A program made the translations under genes and the position numbers. Positions 7,502-14,243 of a stretch of DNA of 64,000 nt are shown here, piece after piece. Every line of letters starts with the position of its first letter. The stretch's first letter is position 1. The notes under the pieces are model-generated. The model was not told the origin of the DNA. It did not search any database and saw nothing but the letters and a program-made list of their open reading frames with translations. The DNA is from Streptomyces griseocarneus (GTDB lineage Bacteria; Actinomycetota; Actinomycetes; Streptomycetales; Streptomycetaceae): the NCBI GenBank assembly GCA_003674045.1, contig PENC01000005.1, positions 1-64,000 on the forward strand. The letters run 5' to 3'.

Positions 7502-8026
7502 TCAGACCGTGTACTTCTCGTGAGGGATGGCGCGCTCCCACACTGCTTCGAAGGCTGACGCACAGAGCCTCGCCGTAGCGGCGTCCTCTGTCTGGTCCGT
7601 CTGCACCCATCGGCCGTCGCCATCGAAGATATTGAACTGCACTACTCGATCGTCGAAGAGCCAGAAGTCGTTGCCGGGGAGCGCGAGGTCCGATGCCTGC
7701 CGCCTCGGCAGCCAACGGATATCCTCACCGGCTGCGACGTTGGTGAACGTCCCGGAGTACTCGAAGCGGATGTAGTCGCTGACGGGCTCCGACACGATGC
7801 GGGCACGGCGCATGGTCACGCCCTTGCCCGTGACCTCCTGCACCAGGTCCAGCCAGGGCCGCCACCAGGACCCGCGATCCGCCGGGTTGAGGCGGTACCC
7901 CTCCTTCCAGGCCACGAAGCCCTCGATCTCGTTCTCCACTCCGTACACGTCGCGCATCTCCAGATGCACCGCCGAGTGCTCTGCGGACCGCAACAGGTCG
8001 GCAAAGCTACTCAAGCTCTGCGACAT
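7502..8026 (-). CDS. DUF6879-family protein
   Basis: This 174-aa protein matches the DUF6879 family, found in streptomycetes beside XRE-DUF5753 regulators. Recognisable segments are FADLLRSAEHSAVHLEMRD near the N-terminus, RGRSW-like RGSWWRPW in the middle, and NDFWLFDDRVVQFNIFDGDG near residue 120. The ATG at 8026 is preceded by AGGGAGG at good spacing; a TTG one codon earlier is possible. It overlaps the upstream small gene by 20 bp. The molecular role of the family is unknown; partner-regulator function is inferred. Confidence 0.83.
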   Translation of the reverse strand: MSQSLSSFADLLRSAEHSAVHLEMRDVYGVENEIEGFVAWKEGYRLNPADRGSWWRPWLDLVQEVTGKGVTMRRARIVSEPVSDYIRFEYSGTFTNVAAGEDIRWLPRRQASDLALPGNDFWLFDDRVVQFNIFDGDGRWVQTDQTEDAATARLCASAFEAVWERAIPHEKYTV

Positions 8027-8240
8027 CAAGCGCCTCCCTAAGAAGCGGGATCATCCGCTTCGGTACCCGGATCACTGCCTCGTGGTCGGGCTGCGAGACG
8101 TCCGCCGCGCAGTCCTTCCGCGTCTGATCGTCCGCCTTCCAGCCCTGGAACAGGAGATCCTTCGTGTTCTCGTCGACCCAGACGGCCGGGGAGCCGTGAT
8201 CGCCTGACTCCGGATCTTTCCCGACGAACCGTAGTGCCAT
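8007..8240 (-). CDS. Small conserved partner of the DUF6879/XRE module
   Basis: This 77-aa acidic protein opens the leftward unit. The ATG at 8240 has an excellent Shine-Dalgarno (aggagg, 5 nt upstream), preferred over an in-frame start at 8279. It contains ESGDHGSPAVWVDE, DDQTRKDCAADV and a C-terminal VPKRMIPLLREALDV helix. Proteins of this look accompany DUF6879 genes and may replace DUF397 as the small partner. Biochemical function is unknown. Confidence 0.72.
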   Translation of the reverse strand: MALRFVGKDPESGDHGSPAVWVDENTKDLLFQGWKADDQTRKDCAADVSQPDHEAVIRVPKRMIPLLREALDVAELE

Positions 8241-8350
8241 GGCTGCCTCCTGTGTCGAGCCAGTTGCGATCGGTTGCAAGACGATCGCCCCGACCCCACC
8301 GGCCCGTCAAGGCCACCAAGGCCACCAAGGCCCGCGCTCGGCAGGCAAGG

Positions 8351-8376
8351 AGCAGCGCGGAACGTTCCGCGCTGCT
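8351..8376. repeat. Perfect 26-bp palindrome without spacer
   Basis: Bases 8351-8363 and 8364-8376 are exact reverse complements (half-site AGCAGCGCGGAAC). It lies about 110 bp upstream of the whiJ-like operon start and 10 bp before the antirepressor relic. It could be a dimer-binding operator, a recombination or resolution site, or the scar of a lost element. Just before it, at 8308-8336, is a 9-bp tandem repeat (aaggccacc). Confidence 0.6.
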
Positions 8377-8385
8377 CAGAGGCTG

Positions 8386-8538
8386 GAGGACAGGGAGCCG
8401 TGGTTCGTCGCCTCGGATGTGGCGCGAGCGCTGGGGTACGCACATACCTCTAGCGCCATCCGCGACAACGTCGATGCGGACGACATGGACACTGTGCGCC
8501 TGCCGCACGGTAACGGACGGGGCAATCCGAACAACCCT
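8386..8538 (+). pseudogene. Remnant of a BRO-N antirepressor gene
   Basis: The rightward frame reads DREPWFVASDVARALGYAHT, then SSAIRDNVDADDMDTV. This is the core of the BRO-N domain found in prophage antirepressors (canonical pattern: E-P-W-F-V-x-x-D-V-x-x-x-L-G-Y followed by a dyad of acidic residues). Only about 50 of the usual ~90 or more residues are present. There is no proper start with ribosome site, and the frame runs straight into a terminator hairpin. I read it as a decayed fragment of phage or mobile origin. Confidence 0.6.
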
Positions 8539-8542
8539 GTTA

Positions 8543-8575
8543 CGGCCCCGGTCGGCAGTCGCCCGACCGGGGCCG
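8543..8575. terminator. Strong GC hairpin, same family as 5065-5095
   Basis: Arms 8543-8555 and 8563-8575 (13 bp) flank the loop cagtcgc, identical to the loop at 5077-5083. One stem pair differs between the two copies by a compensatory change (C-G there, T-A here). It lies at the 3' side of the leftward FAD oxidase gene and of the BRO relic. Confidence 0.65.
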
Positions 8576-8615
8576 TCGCGTCACCCGGGCCCGGGTCGGC
8601 CGCGCCGCGGCCCGC

Positions 8616-10271
8616 TCACGACGGCGGTTCGATCGACATCGCGTGCCGGAAGACATCGCGCGGGTCCCACCGCGCCTTCACCCGCTGCAGGCGCGGATAG
8701 TTTCCCTTGTAGTACAGCGCGTGCCAGGGCACGCCTGACGTGTTCCACTGCGGATCGGCCAGGTCCCTGTCCGGGTAGTTGATGTACGAGCCGTCGCTGA
8801 CGGCGTCGTCCGGCAGCGGGACGCCGCCCGTGTCCGCGTAGACGTCGCGGTAGAAGGCACGGATCCAGGCGATGTTGGCGTCGTCGTCGGATTCGTCGTC
8901 CCAGATGGTCTGGAAGACGGCCTTCATGATGGAGTCGCGCTGGGCGACGGCGGTCGCGTCGGGGCGTACGGCGTTGACCTGGCCACCGTAGCCGATGAGG
9001 AGCACGACGGCGTTCGGTCTGGGCGGGGAATCGGTCAGGTGGCGGTGGAGCGCGGCCAGTTGGCGGTCGGTGTAGGGGCGGCGGAGGTAGGCCGCTTTGG
9101 GCTTGTAGCGGCGGTCGTCGATGCCGCCCGGTTCACCGCTGCCGGGCCAGGTGGTCGCGTGGAGCCAGGAGGTGGTGCGGCGTGTGGTGCCGGCCGGTTC
9201 GACGCCGGTGCCCTCGGTCACGGCGGAGAGGAAGTCGGTGAGGAGGCGGTCTCCGCCGGGGAGGTCCGCGTCCATCTGGACCACGAGGTAGAAGACGCGG
9301 GCGCTGCGGTGCGGGAGCAGGAGGATCGGGTAGAGGCCGGTGCCGGGTGAGCCCGGCGCGCTGTTGCGCTCGTGCCAGGCGCCGAAGTTGCGGACGATCG
9401 CGGTGAAGGACTTCTCGGTCATCCGGTCGTCCCAGGCCCAGCTCACGACGGTGCGCAGCATCCGTCGCGGCGAGGGCGGCAGCAGCCGGGACGGGTCGTC
9501 GCCGGAGGCGCCCGGGGAGCGCAGGAAGTAGCGGGTGACGACGCCGAAGTTGCCGCCGCCTCCGCCGGTGTGGGCCCACCAGAGGTCGCGGTGCGGGCCG
9601 TCGGAGTCGCGGGTGGCGACGACGGCGCGGGCGGTGCCGTCGCGGTCGACGACCACGACCTCGACGCCATGGAGGTGATCGACCACGGAGCCGTAGCGGC
9701 GGGAAAGGGGCCCGTAGCCACCACCCGCGAAGTGGCCGCCCGCGCCCACCTCGGGGCAGCCGCCCGCGGGGATCGTCACGCCCCAGCCCTTGAAGAGCGT
9801 GCGGTAGACGTGCCCGAGGGTCGCCCCCGGCTGGACGGAGAAGGCGCGGTGCCGGGCGTCGTAGCCGACCTCGTCCATCGGGGAGAGGTCGAGCAGCGTC
9901 CGTACGGCCGGATCGCCGGTGAAGTTCTCGAAGCAGTGGCCGCCGCTGCGGGCGGCGATGCGGCGCCCGGACCGGACGGCGTCCTGCACCGCGCGGACGA
10001 CCTGCTCGGTCGAGCCGCAGACGCGGATCTCGTCGGGGTGGCCGACGAAGCGGAAGTTGTTGCCACGGAGCAGGCTGTCGTAGCGGCGGTCGCCGGGCCG
10101 TACGGTCACCGGCGTGAAGGCGGGAGCGGCCGACGGCACGGCTTCCGCGGCCACGGCCTCCCCGGCCGGCCCCGCCAGTCCTGCGGCCACGCCGCCGACC
10201 GCCACCGCACCGGCTCTGGCCAGGAGTTGGCGCCTGCCGAGTGCGTCCTCGCCGCTCGTCTGTCGTTCCAT
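8616..10271 (-). CDS. Exported FAD-linked oxidase of the berberine-bridge type
   Basis: This 551-aa protein starts at the ATG at 10271. It has a twin-arginine signal (GRRQLLARAGAVAVGG, residues 12-27, with an AEA-type cleavage site near 42), so it should be exported folded with FAD. The PCMH-type FAD domain (about 70-260) contains RSGGH with His112 and GCPEVGAGG with Cys172, the two residues that attach FAD bicovalently. The C-terminus has the BBE motif NYPDRDL and YYKGNYPRLQRVKARWDP. The substrate is unknown; relatives oxidise sugars, alkaloids or polyketides. Confidence 0.9.
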   Translation of the reverse strand: MERQTSGEDALGRRQLLARAGAVAVGGVAAGLAGPAGEAVAAEAVPSAAPAFTPVTVRPGDRRYDSLLRGNNFRFVGHPDEIRVCGSTEQVVRAVQDAVRSGRRIAARSGGHCFENFTGDPAVRTLLDLSPMDEVGYDARHRAFSVQPGATLGHVYRTLFKGWGVTIPAGGCPEVGAGGHFAGGGYGPLSRRYGSVVDHLHGVEVVVVDRDGTARAVVATRDSDGPHRDLWWAHTGGGGGNFGVVTRYFLRSPGASGDDPSRLLPPSPRRMLRTVVSWAWDDRMTEKSFTAIVRNFGAWHERNSAPGSPGTGLYPILLLPHRSARVFYLVVQMDADLPGGDRLLTDFLSAVTEGTGVEPAGTTRRTTSWLHATTWPGSGEPGGIDDRRYKPKAAYLRRPYTDRQLAALHRHLTDSPPRPNAVVLLIGYGGQVNAVRPDATAVAQRDSIMKAVFQTIWDDESDDDANIAWIRAFYRDVYADTGGVPLPDDAVSDGSYINYPDRDLADPQWNTSGVPWHALYYKGNYPRLQRVKARWDPRDVFRHAMSIEPPS

Positions 10272-10472
10272 CCGTTTCCGTCTCCCTCGCTCTCGCTCCG
10301 GCGGTCGTGCGGATCCGACGCTAGGGCGGTACGGCATCCGGTGGATCGTCCGTGCGAAGGACAACTGCCCGTAGGTGAAAGAGGGGTTCGACCCTGAGAA
10401 ACTCGCCTTCGTGCCTGGACGCGCCGCGCGTGCCGGGGCCCGAAGCCGCGCTCCCGGCGTAGCCTGCCGTTC

Positions 10473-11297
10473 ATGGCCGAACCCCGCGTGTACGACCCTG
10501 CTGATGTGCGCGCCGCGCTCGGCGCCCAAGCGGAGGCCCTGCGGGGCTCCGTCCGTACGCTCTGCGCCGGCCCGGGGGCCGAGCGGCTGCTCGAACGCGG
10601 GACGCGGCTGGGCAAGTGGAACGTGCGCGAGCTGGTCGCGCACATCGGCATCGTCATGGACTGGGTGACGCAGCGCGTCGACAACCCCGTGCCGAAAGGG
10701 GCCCTGGTTCCGCTCGTCGCGTGGGTCGGGCTCACCCGGACCGCCGCACCCGTGGTCGAGGCCGACGCGCACGAGCACGCCGCCGGGGCGTTCGCCGGGA
10801 AACCGGCCGCTGTGGCACACGCCTTCGACGTGGCCGTGGACGGGCTGCTGCGGACGCTGGAACGCCCCGAGGCCGCCGAGCCGGAGCGGCTGTTCGCGAT
10901 GCGCTTCGGGCCGATGCGGCTGAGTGATTTTCTGGTGACGCGGCTCGTGGAGACCGTCGTCCACGCGGACGACCTCGCGGATGCGGTCGGCGCCGACTTC
11001 CCGCACGACCGGGTCGCGTTGGGCTTCGTGACCCGGCTGCTGGCGGACGCGTTCGCGGATCGGGTACCGGGGGATTCCGTGGAGTTGCGGGTGTCGCCGG
11101 ATGTGGTGGTGCGGGGCGTGCCGTCGCCCCCGGGGCATGCCCCGGGGACCCCGCCGGACGTGGTCGAGACCGATCCGTTGACGTGGGTTCGGCTGGCCAC
11201 GGGGCGGGTGGGGTGGTCCTCGGCCGTGGGGTCGGGGGGCGTGTCCGTGAGTGGGGAGCGGGGCGAGTTGGGGGGCTGGTTGCCGCTTATGGGGTGA
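10473..11297 (+). CDS. Maleylpyruvate isomerase-like mycothiol-dependent enzyme
   Basis: This 274-aa protein has the N-terminal DinB/maleylpyruvate-isomerase fold. The metal site motif begins in GKWNVRELVAHIG (about residues 48-60), and the later histidine is in LVETVVHADDLADAVG (about 163-178). The C-terminal third resembles the sterol-carrier-like domain of TIGR03083 proteins. The family uses mycothiol, the actinobacterial thiol, but the substrate cannot be read from sequence. It is divergent from the FAD oxidase gene; the intervening 201 bp must contain both promoters. Confidence 0.75.
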   Translation: MAEPRVYDPADVRAALGAQAEALRGSVRTLCAGPGAERLLERGTRLGKWNVRELVAHIGIVMDWVTQRVDNPVPKGALVPLVAWVGLTRTAAPVVEADAHEHAAGAFAGKPAAVAHAFDVAVDGLLRTLERPEAAEPERLFAMRFGPMRLSDFLVTRLVETVVHADDLADAVGADFPHDRVALGFVTRLLADAFADRVPGDSVELRVSPDVVVRGVPSPPGHAPGTPPDVVETDPLTWVRLATGRVGWSSAVGSGGVSVSGERGELGGWLPLMG

Positions 11298-11400
11298 GCG
11301 GGGCGCCTACTGGGGTGCCTCTTGCACTCCGCGTGCGACTGCCGGTCCGTTCTGGCTGGGCGCGCAGTTCCCCGCGCCCCTTACGGGGCGTCCCGCAGCG
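11298..11400. repeat. Interspersed 3'-intergenic element, copy 1
   Basis: This intergenic stretch between convergent genes carries, on the minus strand, the 20-bp core GGGGCGCGGGGAACTGCGCG (11361-11380). Its flanks are shared with copies at 22.9, 39.4, 42.6 and 53.2 kb. The flank on this side (from about 11300) matches the 22.9-kb copy over a longer stretch. Confidence 0.75.
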
Positions 11401-11420
11401 CAGTGCCCCCGCTGTACGCC

Positions 11421-12164
11421 TCAGCAAAGACAGGTCAGTTCGAGCGCCCGCGCGCGGTCGCGGGATTCCAGGGCGTCGATGAGGGCGGCGTGTCGTGCGT
11501 ACCGGTCCTGGAGGGTGTCGGGCGCGTCGGGCCCGGCGAGCGGCAGCAGCGTGCCGTAGAGGGAGCGCAGCAGCGCGTTGGGGCTGACGGCCGCCAGGCG
11601 CGTGCGCAGCCGGTGGTCGGCTTCGGCGAAGGCGGTGGGGTCGGACGCCTCGGCGGCCCGTCCCAGGTCCGCCAACTCCCGTCGCAGGTCCGCGATGTCG
11701 GCCGGGGAGGCGTGCCAGAGGGCGTCCTCGACGAGGAGCGGGCCGAGGGCGTCGCGGATGCGCCGGGCCTCCTCGGCGCGTACGTCGTCCGGCTGGTGGG
11801 TGTCCAGCGCCAGGACGGAGTGGCCCAGGCGGCGCATGGGTGACTGCTCGGCGGCGAAGAGTCCGCCGCCCGGGCCGGGGCGCACGGTGACCAGGCCGCG
11901 GGACTGGAGCAGCCGCAGGGTCTCGTTGAACGTGCCGACGGACACCCCGCACGCGGCGCGGAGTTCCTCCTTGGTGCCCAGGTGCTCCCCCGGGTTCTTG
12001 CGTGCGACGAGCGCGGCGACGTACTCGGCGGCGACCTCGGCCCGGGAGCCTGCCGCGCGTTCCCACTCGCCGCGCCGGAAGGCGGGAGGCTCCACGTGCT
12101 CGCGGGACTCGCGTACTTCGCGGACCCCCGGGGACTCGCCTCTGCTGTCGTCCACGGCTTCCAC
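11421..12164 (-). CDS. GntR-family (FadR/FCD) transcriptional regulator
   Basis: This roughly 247-aa regulator has an N-terminal winged helix (VAAEYVAALVARKNPGEHLG, then VSVGTFNETLRLLQSRGLVT and VRPGPGGGLF). An all-helical FCD ligand domain follows. The start is uncertain: I chose the GTG at 12164, which follows an AGGAGG, but the frame stays open to 12215. It is divergent from the flavin reductase/monooxygenase pair and is the obvious candidate to repress it, with a degradation substrate or product as likely inducer. Confidence 0.8.
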   Translation of the reverse strand: MEAVDDSRGESPGVREVRESREHVEPPAFRRGEWERAAGSRAEVAAEYVAALVARKNPGEHLGTKEELRAACGVSVGTFNETLRLLQSRGLVTVRPGPGGGLFAAEQSPMRRLGHSVLALDTHQPDDVRAEEARRIRDALGPLLVEDALWHASPADIADLRRELADLGRAAEASDPTAFAEADHRLRTRLAAVSPNALLRSLYGTLLPLAGPDAPDTLQDRYARHAALIDALESRDRARALELTCLC

Positions 12165-12255
12165 TCGGCCTCCTCGGCTCCCGGTCGTCGGCCCCGACGG
12201 CCCCGACGACCTCAACCCTCACCACAATTGATTATGACGAATAGCATCGCACCTC

Positions 12256-12303
12256 TTGACGCCCAGGAAAAGTCGCATGCATGATCACCGTAATCATCAT
12301 GAT
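12256..12303 (+). promoter_or_regulatory. Candidate promoter and operator for the monooxygenase operon
   Basis: A TTGACG at 12256-12261 and a CATGAT at 12280-12285 form a possible -35/-10 pair with an 18-bp spacer. Overlapping it is the dyad ATGAT-N7-ATCAT (12281-12297), then the palindrome ATCATGAT (12296-12303). This is a suitable place for the divergently encoded GntR protein to bind; proposed from sequence only. Confidence 0.4.
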
Positions 12304-12317
12304 GGATTCAAGGGGGC

Positions 12318-12884
12318 ATGGTGGACGACACGACGAACGACCCATCGCAGCCGTCGCACAGCGCGACGGCCGGTGAACAGGACTTCCGGGATCTGATGGC
12401 CGGGGTCTGCGCCCCGGTGACGGTCGTGACCGCGGCGGAGAACGGACTGCCCTACGGGACGACCGTCAGCGCCTTCGCCTCGCTGTCCCTGCGTCCGCCG
12501 ATGGTGTCCGTGGCCCTGGACCGCGCTTCCGGGCTGCTGGCCCGCGTCCTCGCGACCGGGCGGTTCGGGGTGAACGTGCTCGGCGCGGGCCAGGACGAGC
12601 TGGCGCTGCGCTTCGCGCGCCGGGGGGCCGACCGCTTCGCCGACCCCGAGGTCCGGTGGGAGTACGACCACGGGCTGCCGCGCCTGTCGGACGCGCCGGG
12701 CTGGCTCGTGTGCGAGCTGACATCCGTGGTGGAGGGGGGCGACCACCTCCTGCTGCTGGGCACGGGCGTCCGGCTCCGTACGGCCACGGGGGCGGCGCCG
12801 CTGGTCTACGGCCACCGCGTCTTCGGCACGCACTCGGCGTTCGCCGACGCCGCGGAGCCGACGGCCGCCGCCCTGGCGCGATGA
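12318..12884 (+). CDS. NADH:flavin oxidoreductase component (HpaC/HsaB-like)
   Basis: This 188-aa flavin reductase domain protein should supply reduced FMN or FAD to the monooxygenase encoded next door. Family signatures are VCAPVTVVTA, GLPYGTTVSAFASLSLRPPMVSVAL (quoted in part; residues 44-68), FGVNVLGAGQ and the closing LVYGHRVFG. The GTG/ATG region is preceded by a gggggc ribosome site. The downstream gene begins 60 bp later on the same strand. The pair makes a classic two-component flavin-dependent monooxygenase. Confidence 0.85.
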   Translation: MVDDTTNDPSQPSHSATAGEQDFRDLMAGVCAPVTVVTAAENGLPYGTTVSAFASLSLRPPMVSVALDRASGLLARVLATGRFGVNVLGAGQDELALRFARRGADRFADPEVRWEYDHGLPRLSDAPGWLVCELTSVVEGGDHLLLLGTGVRLRTATGAAPLVYGHRVFGTHSAFADAAEPTAAALAR

Positions 12885-12943
12885 GCGCCGCGAACCCCCC
12901 TGTCCTCATCAACCGTGATCCGCACGACCCTGTGGAGAGAATC

Positions 12944-14158
12944 ATGACCATCACCGACAACTCCGCCCCGGCCACCGCACCCGTCCTCGGCTCCGCCGAG
13001 CTGGTGGCGCGGGCCGTCGCGCTGCAGCCGCTGCTGCGCGAGCACGCGGCCCGGATCGAGGCGGACCGCAAGGTCACCGACGAGGTGATCGAGGCGGTCT
13101 CGGCCGCCGGCCTGTTCCGGCTCACCGTGCCGCGGCACTTCGGCGGGCACGAGGCCGACATCCGCACCCTGCTGGACGTCTCCGCCGCCCTCGCGGAGGG
13201 CGACGGCTCCACGTCGTGGGTCGTGACCGTGATGAACACCGTCCAGTGGATGGCGTCCCTGTTCTCCACCCGGGCCCAGGAGGAGGTCTTCGGCGCCGAC
13301 CCCGAGGCACGGGTCAGCGGTGTCTTCAGCCCCACCACCGCCACCAGCCGCAAGGTGGAGGGCGGCTGGCGGATGTCCGGGCGCTGGTACTACAACTCCG
13401 GTGCCTGGCACTCCACCTGGGCGCTCCTGGGCATGCCCGTGACCGACGAGAACGGTGAGGTGGTCGACCAGGCGTTCGCCCTCGTCCCCCGCACGGAGCT
13501 GCGGATGGAGGACGTCTGGTACGTCGCCGGCCTCGCCGGCACCGGCAGCAACTGCCTGATCGCCGAGGACGTCTTCGTACCCGAGCACCGCCTCATGTCC
13601 GTGCCGGGCGCGCTCGAGGGCGAGGTGCCCGCCGAGCACGCCCCGGGCGGGCTGTACAGCTCCAGCTTCTCGGCGGTCCTGAACGTGGCCATCGGCGCCG
13701 CCCAGATCGGCATGGGGCGGGCGGCGCTGAAGCTGGTCACCGAGAAGGCGGCGACCAAGCCGGTCTCGTACACCTACTACGAGACCCAGGCCGAGTCCGT
13801 GGCCGTACAGATGCAGATCGCCGAGGCCGCCCTGCAGATCGACACGGCGCACCTGCACCTGCAGCGGGCCGCCACGGACATCGACGAGGCCGCCGCCCGC
13901 GCGGCCTCCCTCGACATACTCACCCGCACCCGCGTACGCGCCGACACGGGCTACGCCATCAAGAACGTCCTGGCGGCCATCCACACCCTCCTCGACGTCC
14001 ACGGCGGCGGCGCCTTCGCCGATACCAACCCCCTCCAGCGCATCTGGCGCGACGCCAACGCCGCAGGCCGCCACGCGGTCGCCACCCCTGCCGTCGCCAT
14101 GGAGATCTACGGCAAGGCCCTGCTGGGCGTCGAGGAGCAGATCACGCCGTTCCTGTGA
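12944..14158 (+). CDS. Flavin-dependent monooxygenase, acyl-CoA dehydrogenase fold
   Basis: This 404-aa protein of the acyl-CoA dehydrogenase superfamily resembles the group D oxygenases HsaA and HpaB-type enzymes. The ATG at 12944 follows a GGAGAG. Visible features are the N-terminal helical domain, FRLTVPRHFGGHE, the flavin-contact region GVFSPTTATSRKVEGGWRMS (about residues 123-142), and a C-terminal LLDVHGGGAFADTNPLQRIWRD. No catalytic glutamate typical of a true dehydrogenase is evident. It should hydroxylate a small aromatic or related substrate using reduced flavin from its partner. Confidence 0.83.
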   Translation: MTITDNSAPATAPVLGSAELVARAVALQPLLREHAARIEADRKVTDEVIEAVSAAGLFRLTVPRHFGGHEADIRTLLDVSAALAEGDGSTSWVVTVMNTVQWMASLFSTRAQEEVFGADPEARVSGVFSPTTATSRKVEGGWRMSGRWYYNSGAWHSTWALLGMPVTDENGEVVDQAFALVPRTELRMEDVWYVAGLAGTGSNCLIAEDVFVPEHRLMSVPGALEGEVPAEHAPGGLYSSSFSAVLNVAIGAAQIGMGRAALKLVTEKAATKPVSYTYYETQAESVAVQMQIAEAALQIDTAHLHLQRAATDIDEAAARAASLDILTRTRVRADTGYAIKNVLAAIHTLLDVHGGGAFADTNPLQRIWRDANAAGRHAVATPAVAMEIYGKALLGVEEQITPFL

Positions 14159-14177
14159 GCGTCCTGTGAGGGACAGC

Positions 14178-14213
14178 CCCGGGCCGCGGGCCCTCGTGGG
14201 CCCGCGGCCCGGG
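14178..14213. terminator. Long perfect GC hairpin between convergent genes
   Basis: Sixteen-base arms (14178-14193 and 14198-14213) are exact reverse complements with a 4-nt loop (tcgt). It lies 20 bp after the monooxygenase stop and 31 bp from the convergent kinase stop. It is a likely bidirectional terminator. Confidence 0.75.
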
Positions 14214-14243
14214 ATGCGTCCGCCCCGCCACGGTGGGCGCCTC

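Noticed and set aside
8616..11138. 840-codon frame extending the FAD oxidase far upstream
   Set aside because: The extra N-terminus overlaps the divergent isomerase-like gene. The twin-arginine signal defines the true start at 10271.
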